Below, piece after piece: positions 51,224 through 60,842 of a stretch of DNA of 64,000 bases. Origin of the DNA: Vibrio fluvialis. Lineage in GTDB: Bacteria > Pseudomonadota > Gammaproteobacteria > Enterobacterales > Vibrionaceae. Under the pieces are notes generated by a model. The model was given only the letters and a program-made list of their open reading frames with translations, did no database searches and was not told the DNA's origin. The stretch covers positions 2,108,001-2,172,000 of the forward strand of contig NZ_UHIP01000001.1 of NCBI RefSeq assembly GCF_900460245.1. Direction: 5' to 3'. A program made the translations under genes and the position numbers. The first letter of the stretch is position 1. Each line of letters begins with the position of its first letter.

Positions 51224-51883
51224 ATGATGGATAACCAGCTTGTTGTCAGACGATTAGGTCGACAGGATTACCATCCTGTTTGGCAGGCCATGCATGACTT
51301 TACCGACCAGCGTGATGATTCAACACGTGACGAAGTCTGGCTTGTGGAACACAACCCCGTATTCACTCAGGGTCAGGCCGGCAAGGCTGAACACCTTCTT
51401 AATACTGGCGATATCCCCGTGGTTCAAAGCGATCGTGGCGGCCAAGTCACCTATCACGGCCCCGGTCAGATCGTCGCCTACTTTCTGATCAACTTACGTC
51501 GTAAAAAGCTGGGTGTCCGAGAGCTCGTCACTGATATTGAGAACCTCGTAATTAATACGTTAAAAGCTTACAATATCGACTCTGCCGCTCGCCCGGATGC
51601 TCCAGGCGTTTATGTCGATGGTAAAAAAATCTGCTCACTCGGCCTGCGTATTCGCAAAGGCTGCTCGTTCCATGGTTTAGCGCTCAACGTCAACATGGAT
51701 CTCTCTCCGTTTCTGCGTATTAACCCATGTGGTTATCAGGGAATGGAAATGGTTCAAGTGAGCAATTTAGGTGGACCGACTCGTATCGAAGATGTCGAGC
51801 AACAACTCATAAAAGAACTCGTCAGCCTGTTCGGTTACGAGGAAGTAGAATTCAGCACAGAAGCACCTGTCATAGGTAAATAG
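51224..51883 (+). CDS. lipB: Octanoyltransferase
   Basis: Transfers octanoyl from acyl carrier protein to E2 and GcvH lipoyl domains. 219 residues; [16 protein letters not shown], the lysine in [18 protein letters not shown] and the catalytic cysteine in [13 protein letters not shown]. Followed by lipA three bases later, the standard pair. Confidence 0.97.
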   Translation: MMDNQLVVRRLGRQDYHPVWQAMHDFTDQRDDSTRDEVWLVEHNPVFTQGQAGKAEHLLNTGDIPVVQSDRGGQVTYHGPGQIVAYFLINLRRKKLGVRELVTDIENLVINTLKAYNIDSAARPDAPGVYVDGKKICSLGLRIRKGCSFHGLALNVNMDLSPFLRINPCGYQGMEMVQVSNLGGPTRIEDVEQQLIKELVSLFGYEEVEFSTEAPVIGK

Positions 51884-51886
51884 AGC

Positions 51887-52852
51887 ATGAGCAAACCGAT
51901 CCAAATGGAAAAAGGCGTTAAATATCGTGACGCCGACAAAATGGCATTAATTCCAGTTAAAAACATGCCTGCGGAGCAGAAACAAGTGCTGCGTAAACCG
52001 GAATGGATGAAAATCAAACTGCCAGCAGACAGCCAACGCATTCAGGACATCAAGGCCGCAATGCGTAAGAATAACCTTCACTCTGTATGTGAAGAGGCGT
52101 CTTGCCCTAACCTGGCCGAATGTTTCAACCACGGCACTGCAACCTTTATGATTCTGGGTGCTATCTGTACCCGCCGCTGCCCATTCTGTGACGTTGCCCA
52201 TGGCCGCCCTCTGACTCCTGATGCAGAAGAGCCAAAGAAACTGGCCCAAACAATCAAAGACATGAAGCTGAAATACGTGGTGATCACTTCGGTTGACCGT
52301 GATGATCTGCGTGATGGCGGCGCTCAGCACTTTGCCGACTGTAACCGTGAAATTCGTGCCCTGAACCCAGAGATTCGCATTGAAACTTTGGTTCCGGATT
52401 TCCGTGGCCGTATGGATGTGGCGTTGGATCTGCTAAAAGATAACCCGCCAGATGTGTTCAACCACAACCTGGAAACGGCACCGCGCCTGTACCGTAAAGC
52501 TCGCCCTGGTGCGAACTACAAATGGTCGCTGGAACTGCTGCAAAAATTCAAAGAGATGCACCCAGAGGTTCCGACCAAATCTGGCCTGATGATGGGCTTG
52601 GGTGAGACCAAAGAAGAGATCATTGAAGTGCTGAAAGATCTGCGTGCACACGGCGTGACTATGCTGACGCTGGGTCAGTATCTGGCACCGAGTCGTCACC
52701 ACCTGCCCGTTGAGCGCTATGTTCCGCCAGCTGAGTTTGATGAACTGAAAGACATCGCGCTGGAACTGGGCTTCACTCACGCCGCTTGTGGCCCGTTTGT
52801 CCGCTCTTCTTACCATGCAGATATGCAAGCGAAAGGTCTGGAAGTGAAGTAA
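51887..52852 (+). CDS. lipA: Lipoyl synthase
   Basis: Radical-SAM enzyme that inserts two sulfurs into the octanoyl chain. 321 residues; auxiliary-cluster cysteines [12 protein letters not shown], radical-[13 protein letters not shown], and the C-terminal RSSYHAD that ligates the auxiliary cluster. Cotranscribed with lipB. Confidence 0.98.
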   Translation: MSKPIQMEKGVKYRDADKMALIPVKNMPAEQKQVLRKPEWMKIKLPADSQRIQDIKAAMRKNNLHSVCEEASCPNLAECFNHGTATFMILGAICTRRCPFCDVAHGRPLTPDAEEPKKLAQTIKDMKLKYVVITSVDRDDLRDGGAQHFADCNREIRALNPEIRIETLVPDFRGRMDVALDLLKDNPPDVFNHNLETAPRLYRKARPGANYKWSLELLQKFKEMHPEVPTKSGLMMGLGETKEEIIEVLKDLRAHGVTMLTLGQYLAPSRHHLPVERYVPPAEFDELKDIALELGFTHAACGPFVRSSYHADMQAKGLEVK

Positions 52853-52871
52853 TCACTTACTCGATTGAACG

Positions 52872-52894
52872 AAAGCCGGCGACTGCCGGCTTTT
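52872..52894 (+). terminator. Terminator of lipA
   Basis: AAAGCCGGC-GACT-GCCGGCTTTT. Confidence 0.9.
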
Positions 52895-53139
52895 CTTTTA
52901 TCTGCGGTGAGCAGATGCTCAACAAGCGTGTAGCACTTTTTGTACTGGTATCAGAAAAGCAGTGCCAGCCTTCACTCCCACCAGCATCAGCTTGAGGTTG
53001 ATAGCTAAAATGGTCTAAACTTTGGGCTAACTACCCAAAACTACTCGGAATTATAGGTAGCAAGCTGACATAACACTGTTGGTAAACCGTTAAATCCGAA
53101 CAAACGGGATATGCGTCTCGCACTATAAGGATCAAGATA

Positions 53140-53466
53140 ATGAAAAAACTGAGCCTGCTGGCCATGCTGGCAGTAGCCGTCGCGTCTGGTTGTTCATCCA
53201 ATACTACGCAAGACAACTTCCGTGAAGCCTCTTTCGAACTGTGCAATACCGAAGTAAACATTTACTCAGTCAGTGATGATGGCAAAGTGCGAATCGTGTG
53301 TGCCGACGGCGCTAAATTTGCGCTTCAGAGTGAGAATACGCTGGAGACCATGCGTCAGATTAATATCGATTACTGTGACGGTGAAGGATTGGGTAAATTC
53401 AGCGAGAGCAGCAGCTACTACCTGTTCAAATGTAAATCTGGCACCCTGCTCAGCATCGCGAAATAA
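53140..53466 (+). CDS. Unrecognised small cysteine-containing lipoprotein
   Basis: 108 residues; signal peptide MKKLSLLAMLAVAVASGC with lipobox VASGC (Cys18), Ser at +2, so outer-membrane retention is likely. Mature part has cysteines at about 35, 54, 79 and 98, evenly spaced enough for two disulfides. AAGGATCAAG precedes the start. No family recognised. Stands alone between lipA and glyA with a shared terminator. Confidence 0.82.
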   Translation: MKKLSLLAMLAVAVASGCSSNTTQDNFREASFELCNTEVNIYSVSDDGKVRIVCADGAKFALQSENTLETMRQINIDYCDGEGLGKFSESSSYYLFKCKSGTLLSIAK

Positions 53467-53491
53467 AAAAGGCCTGCATTGCAGGCCTTTT
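53465..53491. terminator. Bidirectional terminator of the lipoprotein and glyA
   Basis: AAAAAAGGCCTGC-ATT-GCAGGCCTTTT; it begins inside the lipoprotein stop codon. Confidence 0.92.
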
Positions 53492-53508
53492 CCGTTATTC
53501 GATTCCGC

Positions 53509-54759
53509 TTATGCGTAAACTGGCAGGCGCTTACAGATATCCAGAACTTTCTGTTTCGTCGCTTCAATTACCGCTTGGTCATTGATGTTGTCCAGAACGT
53601 CACACATCCAGTTTGCCAGATTCTTCGCGTCTTCTTCAGTGAAACCACGACGAGTGATAGCCGGCGTACCCACACGAATACCAGAAGTCACAAATGGGCT
53701 ACGTGGATCGTTTGGCACTGAGTTTTTGTTTACGGTGATGTTTGCTGCACCCAGCGCAGCATCCGCTTCTTTACCCGTGATGTCTTTGTCGATCAGATCA
53801 ACCAGAAATAGGTGGTTTTCAGTACCGTTTGATACGATCTTGTAGCCACGCTCTTGGAACTGAGCAACCATCGCTTTTGCATTTTTCACAACGCGCTGTT
53901 GGTAAGCTTTGAATTCAGGTTCCATCGCTTCTTTGAACGCTACCGCTTTACCCGCGATAACGTGCATCAGAGGACCACCCTGACCGCCAGGGAATACTGC
54001 TGAGTTCAGCTTTTTGTACATCTCTTCGCCAGCGTTTGACAGGATCAAACCGCCACGTGGACCAGCCAGTGTTTTGTGCGTTGTTGTCGTAACAACGTGT
54101 GCGTAAGGGATTGGCGTTGGGTAAACACCCGCCGCAATCAGACCCGCAACGTGTGCCATATCAACAAACAGGTAAGCGTCGACTTTATCTGCGATTTCGC
54201 GCATGCGTTTCCAGTCAACGATTTGCGAGTACGCTGAGAAACCACCGATGATCATCTTAGGTTTGTGCTCAAGTGCCAGCGCTTCCATTTCGTCGTAGTT
54301 GATTTGGCCCGCTTCGTCGATACCGTAAGGAATAACGTTGTAGTGTTTACCAGAGAAGTTCACAGGTGAACCGTGAGTCAGGTGACCACCGTGTGCCAGG
54401 CTCATACCCAGAACCGTATCGCCAGGATTCAGCAGGGCCATGTACACCGCGCTGTTTGCCTGAGAACCTGAGTGTGGCTGTACGTTCGCGTATTCACAGC
54501 CGAACAGTTTACACGCACGGTCAATCGCCAGAGATTCAGCTTTGTCGACGTACTCACAGCCGCCGTAGTAACGCTTGCCTGGGTAACCTTCAGCGTATTT
54601 GTTTGTCAGCTGAGAACCTTGCGCTTCCATTACACGTGGGCTGGTGTAGTTTTCTGAAGCGATAAGCTCAATGTGTTCCTCTTGGCGAAGAGTTTCTTCT
54701 TGGATTGCTGCGAATAGCTCCGCATCGTAATCAGCGATATTCATATCACGCTTTAGCAT
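53509..54759 (-). CDS. glyA: Serine hydroxymethyltransferase
   Basis: Serine + THF to glycine + methylene-THF, main source of one-carbon units. 416 residues; PLP lysine in [14 protein letters not shown], substrate loops [11 protein letters not shown] and [14 protein letters not shown]. Purine-linked control is suggested by a PurR box upstream. ATG at 54759 starts [15 protein letters not shown]. Confidence 0.98.
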   Translation of the reverse strand: MLKRDMNIADYDAELFAAIQEETLRQEEHIELIASENYTSPRVMEAQGSQLTNKYAEGYPGKRYYGGCEYVDKAESLAIDRACKLFGCEYANVQPHSGSQANSAVYMALLNPGDTVLGMSLAHGGHLTHGSPVNFSGKHYNVIPYGIDEAGQINYDEMEALALEHKPKMIIGGFSAYSQIVDWKRMREIADKVDAYLFVDMAHVAGLIAAGVYPTPIPYAHVVTTTTHKTLAGPRGGLILSNAGEEMYKKLNSAVFPGGQGGPLMHVIAGKAVAFKEAMEPEFKAYQQRVVKNAKAMVAQFQERGYKIVSNGTENHLFLVDLIDKDITGKEADAALGAANITVNKNSVPNDPRSPFVTSGIRVGTPAITRRGFTEEDAKNLANWMCDVLDNINDQAVIEATKQKVLDICKRLPVYA

Positions 54760-55102
54760 CTGTATCTCCTGACTCAGATTTATCTGAAATTAGCTAAAAA
54801 CCACACAATGACCCAACGCAAACGTTTTCGTCACCTCTTTGGCGCGCATTCTACATAATTTGATCTTCATCATAAAGCCCAAATTGCAGAAAATATCATG
54901 CAGTTTTTTCATAGTGACTGACGAAGTATTTCATCCCGAGGGGTTCAGGCAGATCCTACCTCATCAAAGTGTCAATTTTATGCTTTACACCCTGTAAAGC
55001 GGCAATTACATAGGTTTACCTCAATTTCGCTTCACTAGCTACCGAAAATGTCCGCTTTTCATTACTATGCGCGCCATTCTCAGCCTTTAATTTATATATT
55101 TG
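54760..55102. other. Divergent regulatory region of glyA and the YitT gene (343 bp)
   Basis: Non-coding; contains the PurR box of glyA, and leaders of both genes. No other recognisable element and no credible short gene. Confidence 0.6.
54816..54831. promoter_or_regulatory. PurR operator of glyA
   Basis: ACGCAAACGTTTTCGT is an exact match to the enterobacterial PurR consensus ACGCAAACGTTTTCGT, 57 bases upstream of the glyA start. PurR is known to repress glyA in E. coli. Confidence 0.9.
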
Positions 55103-55705
55103 ATGGAAAAACACACACGCAAAGAGGACTGGATTGCGATCCTGACTGGCACCTTTCTGGTTGCCCAAGGCGTTTTCTTTCTGCAGGCAGGTCAATTATT
55201 GACTGGCGGCACAGCCGGACTGGCACTTTTGATGACCCATTTTCTGCCTTGGTCGTTTGGCTGGCTCTATTTTATTGCTAACTGCCCATTCTATTTATTA
55301 GCCTGGAAACGCTTTGGCCGCCATTTCGCTGTCAACACGGCCATTTCTGGTGCTCTGGTCGCACTTTTTACTGACCATTTGTCGATGTTTATCACTTTCG
55401 ACAATATCAACGAAGTTTACTGCGCCCTATCTGGCGGACTGCTGATGGGACTGGGCATGTTAATTCTGTTCCGTCATCGCGCGAGTTTAGGCGGATTTAA
55501 CGTGCTGTGTCTGTTTATTCATGACAAATTCGGCATTTCCGTCGGCAAAAGCCAGATGGCGATCGACTGCCTGATTCTGTTGGTGTCGTTCTTCTTCGTA
55601 TCACCTTGGATCATTCTGCTGTCGATTTTTGGTGCCATCGCACTCAACCTTGTGCTGGCGATGAACCATAAACCAACGCGCTATACTGTGACCTACCATC
55701 GCTAA
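55103..55705 (+). CDS. YitT-family membrane protein
   Basis: 200-residue polytopic inner-membrane protein (five or six helices) of the YitT/DUF161 family, no proven function. Typical elements: LLTGGTAGLALL, SGGLLMGLGMLILFRHRASLGGFNVL with the conserved GG and RHRASLGG. Start ATG 55103 (TTG at 55100 in frame). It lacks the C-terminal DUF2179 domain found in longer relatives. Confidence 0.85.
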   Translation: MEKHTRKEDWIAILTGTFLVAQGVFFLQAGQLLTGGTAGLALLMTHFLPWSFGWLYFIANCPFYLLAWKRFGRHFAVNTAISGALVALFTDHLSMFITFDNINEVYCALSGGLLMGLGMLILFRHRASLGGFNVLCLFIHDKFGISVGKSQMAIDCLILLVSFFFVSPWIILLSIFGAIALNLVLAMNHKPTRYTVTYHR

Positions 55706-55724
55706 CCGCTTTACATACAGAGTC

Positions 55725-55752
55725 AAAAAAGCCCGCCGAAGCGGGCTTTTTT
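55725..55752. terminator. Bidirectional terminator between the YitT gene and vexH
   Basis: AAAAAAGCCCGC-CGAA-GCGGGCTTTTTT between convergent genes. Confidence 0.94.
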
Positions 55753-55753
55753 A

Positions 55754-58700
55754 TTATTCGTGGGTTTGACGCGATTTGACGTCGTAGCCCAGCTCGCGGT
55801 GCAACTCGGCTTCGATATGCCCCGGCGCTTGTGTCGAGCGAGATATCAACTGGTACATCGCAGGAATGACAAACAGCGTCACCAAGGTTGAAAAGCCCAT
55901 ACCGAAGAAAATCACCGTACCGACGGATATGCGGCTTTCATAGCCCGCTCCGGTAGAGAGGAGCAGCGGCACTGATCCTGCCAGCGTGGTGAACGCCGTC
56001 ATCAGAATCGGACGCAGGCGCCTTGCCGACGCATCCACAATTGCTTTTTCGAACGCCAAACCTCTGTCTCGCAGCTGGTTGGCAAATTCAACAATCAGAA
56101 TACCGTTCTTGGTCACCATACCAATCAGCATGATCATACCGATCTGGCTATAGATGTTCATCCCCTGCCCCATAAGCGTCAGGCCAATGAAACCACCAAA
56201 TACGCCCATCGGTACGGTAAACATCACCACCAGCGGGTTGATAAAGCTTTCAAACTGCGCCGCCAACACCAGATAGGCCACCAGCAAAGCCAAGGCAAAG
56301 ACGATAGCCACGCTCGACTGGTTCTCTTTAAAGTCTTTCGATTCACCGGAATAGCTGACCGAGATGTCACTTGGCAGCACTTCCAACGCCTTCTGATCAA
56401 GAAAATCCAACGCTTGTCCCAATGTATAACCGTCTGCGAGGTTGGCAGTAATCGTGATCGCTTTCTGTTTGTTGTAGTGCGCAAGGCGAATCGAAGATGC
56501 GACTTCCTCAATCTTGGTCACCGTATCAAGCGTCACCAGATCACCGGAAGCCGTACGCATGTATATCTGCGTCAGATCCGCTGCGTTATTAAAGCTGTTC
56601 TCATCACCACGCAGATACACATCGTACTCTTCACCTCGGTCGATAAACGTCGTTACGCTCTTACCACCCAGCATCACTTCCAACGTATCGGAAATATCCT
56701 GCACACTGATGCCCAGTTCCGCTGCACGCTGACGATCAACAGTGACCACCAACTCCGGTGTTTTCTCCGAATAGTTGATATCTACGCCTGTCATCATTGA
56801 TGATTTGGCCGCTTCGGCTTCCAGCAGCTCCGCCCAGTGTCTTAACTCGTTGTAATCTGAACCACCGAGAACAAATTGCACTGGCTCATTGGAACCACCG
56901 CGGAATCCCGGCATAAACGGAATCACGCGCACATCCGGAATACCCGCCAGCGCTTTACGCACTTTACCCAGCGCTTCCTGAGCCGTGACGCTGCGTTCAT
57001 TCCAGTCGTCCAGAATCATGATCACAAAGCCAGTCTGGTCACCCGCATTGCCCCCAAACGCCGGAGATTGAATGCTAAACGACTTGAGGAAGCCTTTGCC
57101 AAGCATTGGCATCAGCCGCTCTTCAACCAAATCCATGTTGGCAGCCATGCGGTTATAACTGGTGGCATCAGCGCCGCGGACAAATGCGAAGATCACCCCA
57201 CGGTCTTCCGATGGCGTTAGCTGCGCAGGCACCATCTGATTGAGTCCGTAACTGCCGCCGACACACGCCAGAATCACGACTGGCGCGGCCCATTTCCATT
57301 TCAGCGCTTTTTGTAATGCCGCGCGATAACCGCTTTCCAGCTTACCGAACAGAAAATCGACCGCCTTGTTAAAGCCGTTCGGCTTCACGTTCGCTCTGAG
57401 GATTTTGCTGCCCAAAACTGGCGTGAGCGTCAGTGCAATCAGCGAGGAGAAGATCACCGACATCGCCAGCAGCACCGAGAATTCGGTAAACAGCAACCCG
57501 ACCATACCGTCCATAAACGAGATCGGCAAAAACACCATCACCAGCACTAACGTAGTGGCAATCACCGCAAAGCCGACTTCACGCGCGCCTTTGTAGGCCG
57601 CCATCAAAGGCTTCTCGCCCTGCTCAATATGGTGATAAATGTTTTCCATCACAACGATCGCATCGTCAACCACCAGGCCGATGGAGAGGATCAAAGCCAT
57701 CAGGGTTATAAGGTTGATGGAGAAACCAAAATAATACGCAGCGATAAAGGAGGAAATCAGCGATACGGGCACAGTAATGGCCGGAATCAATGTCGCTCGG
57801 GCCTGGCCAATAAAGATGTACAGCACCAGGATCACCAGCCCGCCAGTAATAAACAGTGTGCTGTAGACCTCCTCTATCGAACGCTCGATAAATACGGTGG
57901 AGTCATAATCGATGGCTAAACGTGTCCCTTTCGGCAGGAACTTTTGAATCTTGTTCACTTCTTCATGTACGCGTTTGGCAACATCCAGTGGATTGGCGTC
58001 CGACTGCGGCACAATCCCCATACTGACGTTTACCACACCATCACTTTTGAAGGTCGAGTTCTCGTTCTCTGCGCCAATGAACACATCGGCGACATCTTTC
58101 AGGTAAATTGAGGTACGATCGCTGGCGTGTTTCACCACCAGATACTGAAAATCACGAGGCGTACGATACGTTCGAGCTGTGCGGACGGACATCACGGTGG
58201 AATCGTTGCGCACTTCACCGCCCGGACTTTCAATATTTTCCCGGCGCAGTGCACTGGAAATATCCGCGGTTGTCACTCCGCGACCGGCCATCAGTTCGGG
58301 CTTCAACCGTACATACATCACTTTGTACAGACCACCGGAAATATCAACCGAGCTCACACCGGAGATCAGACTGAACCGGTCCGCCAATACGCGTTCGATA
58401 TAATCGGTCAGTTGAGTTCGGTCCATCACCGAAGAACTGAGGTTGATGTAAACCGACGCTTCCCCTGAGCCATTATTTTTAAACACCTGCGGATCATCCG
58501 CTTCATCCGGCAGGTTGCGCTGCGCTCTGGCGACCGCATCGCGCACATCACTCACGCCAGTATTGAGGTCATAACCCAGTTCAAACGTAATGGTGATCCG
58601 CGAACTGCCGTTGCGGGTAACCGAAGAAATTTCATCGATACCACTGATCCCGGCCAACTGATCTTCCAGCACTGACGTGATCTGGTTTTCAATGATCGTG

Positions 58701-58867
58701 GCCGAAGCGCCATCGTAACGAGTGGTGACGGACACCACCGGACTTTCAATGTCCGGCATTTCCCGCACCGATAATTTAGAAAAAGAGACGAAGCCAAACA
58801 CGCACAGCAGCATACTGAGCACAACAGCGGCGACTGGTCTCTTTACGGAGACGTCAGACAACCACAT
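55754..58867 (-). CDS. vexH: RND multidrug efflux pump, inner-membrane subunit
   Basis: Proton-driven exporter working as a trimer with the periplasmic adaptor and TolC. 1037 residues, full length, twelve membrane helices and two large periplasmic loops; the proton relay aspartates lie in GLVVDDAIVVMENI near residue 405. Multidrug (HAE1) type rather than metal type. The name follows the V. cholerae vexGH pair, which by memory lies beside the tre genes as here; equivalence is inferred. Its start overlaps the adaptor stop. Confidence 0.88.
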   Translation of the reverse strand: MWLSDVSVKRPVAAVVLSMLLCVFGFVSFSKLSVREMPDIESPVVSVTTRYDGASATIIENQITSVLEDQLAGISGIDEISSVTRNGSSRITITFELGYDLNTGVSDVRDAVARAQRNLPDEADDPQVFKNNGSGEASVYINLSSSVMDRTQLTDYIERVLADRFSLISGVSSVDISGGLYKVMYVRLKPELMAGRGVTTADISSALRRENIESPGGEVRNDSTVMSVRTARTYRTPRDFQYLVVKHASDRTSIYLKDVADVFIGAENENSTFKSDGVVNVSMGIVPQSDANPLDVAKRVHEEVNKIQKFLPKGTRLAIDYDSTVFIERSIEEVYSTLFITGGLVILVLYIFIGQARATLIPAITVPVSLISSFIAAYYFGFSINLITLMALILSIGLVVDDAIVVMENIYHHIEQGEKPLMAAYKGAREVGFAVIATTLVLVMVFLPISFMDGMVGLLFTEFSVLLAMSVIFSSLIALTLTPVLGSKILRANVKPNGFNKAVDFLFGKLESGYRAALQKALKWKWAAPVVILACVGGSYGLNQMVPAQLTPSEDRGVIFAFVRGADATSYNRMAANMDLVEERLMPMLGKGFLKSFSIQSPAFGGNAGDQTGFVIMILDDWNERSVTAQEALGKVRKALAGIPDVRVIPFMPGFRGGSNEPVQFVLGGSDYNELRHWAELLEAEAAKSSMMTGVDINYSEKTPELVVTVDRQRAAELGISVQDISDTLEVMLGGKSVTTFIDRGEEYDVYLRGDENSFNNAADLTQIYMRTASGDLVTLDTVTKIEEVASSIRLAHYNKQKAITITANLADGYTLGQALDFLDQKALEVLPSDISVSYSGESKDFKENQSSVAIVFALALLVAYLVLAAQFESFINPLVVMFTVPMGVFGGFIGLTLMGQGMNIYSQIGMIMLIGMVTKNGILIVEFANQLRDRGLAFEKAIVDASARRLRPILMTAFTTLAGSVPLLLSTGAGYESRISVGTVIFFGMGFSTLVTLFVIPAMYQLISRSTQAPGHIEAELHRELGYDVKSRQTHE

Positions 58868-59916
58868 TATTGCTTACCTTTTTCAAGCGGTTGACCGGAA
58901 GTATCCACTTCAGTCACCGTTGCGCCATCGCGCATGTTGACGATGCCCTGCACCACAATCTGCTGACCAATATTGAGGCCATCTTCAATGACCACTTCAT
59001 TTTCAATACGGGCACCCAGATGCACTTCGGTGCGGGTCGCTTTATGGTTGTCACCGACCACGTAAACAAAACGTTTAGTGCCCGAGTATTCGAGTGCCTG
59101 CACAGGAATAATAGGCGCGTTGATCGGTTCAAAGTCGAGTTTGGCTGAAATCAGCATGCCCGGCTTAAGTAAACGCTCTTTGTTGTTAAAATGAATGCGC
59201 ACCCGCAGATTGAGCGTTTCCTGATTGATACGTGAATCAATCCCTACCACGCTGCCTTCAAACACTTGGCCGGGCCAGGCGTTGGTTTCTCCCAGCACTT
59301 TCATGCCACGTTTGATTTTCGACAGGTAACGTTCAGGAACTTGTAGGTCAAGTTGCATCAAAGAGAGATTATCCAAGGTCAGCAACTCATTCCCGGCACT
59401 GACCATTTTACCCCGGCTAAAATCAATGAAGCCGACCGTGCCATCAAACGGAGCCGTGATGCGAAGATCGTCCAGATTCGCTTTTGCGGCATCCAAACGC
59501 GCCTGAGCAATTTCTACACTGGCTTTTTGCGCATCGATTTCAGTTTGGGTAATCGCATTGCGTTTGACCAAGCGCTCGAACTCGGTCAGTTTACGTTGTT
59601 CGTCACGCAGATAGGCGTTGGCTTCATTCACTGCGGCACGTGACTTATCGTCATTTAATTGCACCAACAATTGGCCTTTTTTCACCTGCTGATTGGCCCG
59701 GACAGCAATCGTATCGACTTTACCAGTCACTTCCGGTGAGATGTTGACGGATTGTTCGGCCTTAAGTTTGCCGACCAAAGAAAGGGTTTGCGAAACCTGG
59801 TGCGTCTGCACAGATTCAATCACCACAGGAATCGCTTTGGCAGCGCCGGCGGCGAAGGCTACTGGATAGAAAAATGTAGCCGCCAGCGTTACAGAGAAAA
59901 GTATTGTTTTTTTCAT
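58867..59916 (-). CDS. vexG: RND efflux periplasmic adaptor
   Basis: Links the RND pump to TolC. 349 residues from ATG 59916, which begins a signal sequence (MKKTILFSVTLAATFFYPVAFA); an in-frame GTG at 59940 adds eight residues. No lipobox is seen, so it is probably membrane-anchored or soluble. Order: barrel-sandwich (EVTGKVDTIAVRANQQVKKGQLL), alpha-hairpin (about 90-150), lipoyl second half (ITAPFDGTVGFI), beta-barrel. First gene of the leftward pair. No outer-membrane TolC partner is adjacent. Confidence 0.88.
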   Translation of the reverse strand: MKKTILFSVTLAATFFYPVAFAAGAAKAIPVVIESVQTHQVSQTLSLVGKLKAEQSVNISPEVTGKVDTIAVRANQQVKKGQLLVQLNDDKSRAAVNEANAYLRDEQRKLTEFERLVKRNAITQTEIDAQKASVEIAQARLDAAKANLDDLRITAPFDGTVGFIDFSRGKMVSAGNELLTLDNLSLMQLDLQVPERYLSKIKRGMKVLGETNAWPGQVFEGSVVGIDSRINQETLNLRVRIHFNNKERLLKPGMLISAKLDFEPINAPIIPVQALEYSGTKRFVYVVGDNHKATRTEVHLGARIENEVVIEDGLNIGQQIVVQGIVNMRDGATVTEVDTSGQPLEKGKQ

Positions 59917-60099
59917 AGTAAGGTTCAGAAAAGAGGTCACTTTTTATATTGTAACCCCTAATCTTTTTTTTGAACGTCAAGGAACGTAAAGATAGGGCTG
60001 AAACTGTAAGTAACACTGTGATTTACTCCAGCAAAACGCTAATTTATTGGCTTCTTTGACGAAAAAGGCAGCATTCAATTCAAAAAGACAAAAAAAGGG

Positions 60100-60127
60100 T
60101 TTACAGAGGGAGCGAGTTTGATAAGAT
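60100..60127 (+). promoter_or_regulatory. Stable-RNA promoter of the tRNA-Tyr array
   Basis: -35 TTTACA (60100-60105), 16 bases, -10 TAAGAT (60122-60127), then a GC-rich discriminator GCGCTCCGC, and an A-rich UP-like stretch before it. This is the style of a stringently controlled tRNA promoter. It sits 58 bases before the first tRNA. Confidence 0.75.
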
Positions 60128-60184
60128 GCGCTCCGCACTTGAGTGATGCGTTGGGAAAACGTCGCTTAAGTATAAAAATCCCCT

Positions 60185-60269
<85 letters not shown>

Positions 60270-60338
60270 TATTCTTCTCACTAGAGAAAAACTTGATTGA
60301 TGATGTTGGGAAAACGTCAGTTAAGTATAAAAACCCCT

Positions 60339-60423
<85 letters not shown>

Positions 60424-60492
60424 TATTCTTCTCACTAGAGAAAAACTTGATTGACGATGTTGGGAAAACGTCAGTTAAGTATAAAAATCCCT

Positions 60493-60577
<85 letters not shown>

Positions 60578-60646
60578 TATTCTTCTCGCTAGAGAAAAAC
60601 TTGATTGGCGATGTTGGGAAAACGTCAGTTAAGTATAAAAACCCCT

Positions 60647-60731
<85 letters not shown>

Positions 60732-60740
60732 TACACTGAA

Positions 60741-60766
60741 AGCCAGCTCATCGAGCTGGCTTTTTT
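60741..60766 (+). terminator. Terminator of the tRNA-Tyr array
   Basis: AGCCAGCTC-ATC-GAGCTGGCT followed by six T, ten bases after copy 4. Confidence 0.94.
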
Positions 60767-60803
60767 GTTGCCTGTTATTTGAATCGCAATAACTACATCC
60801 CAT

Positions 60804-60826
60804 AAAAAAGCCCCGCGTCGCGGGGC
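60804..60826 (-). terminator. Terminator of treC
   Basis: GCCCCGC-GAC-GCGGGGC on the minus strand, then TTTTTT; 17 bases after the treC stop. Confidence 0.92.
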
Positions 60827-60842
60827 GTATCAAGGTTGAATC

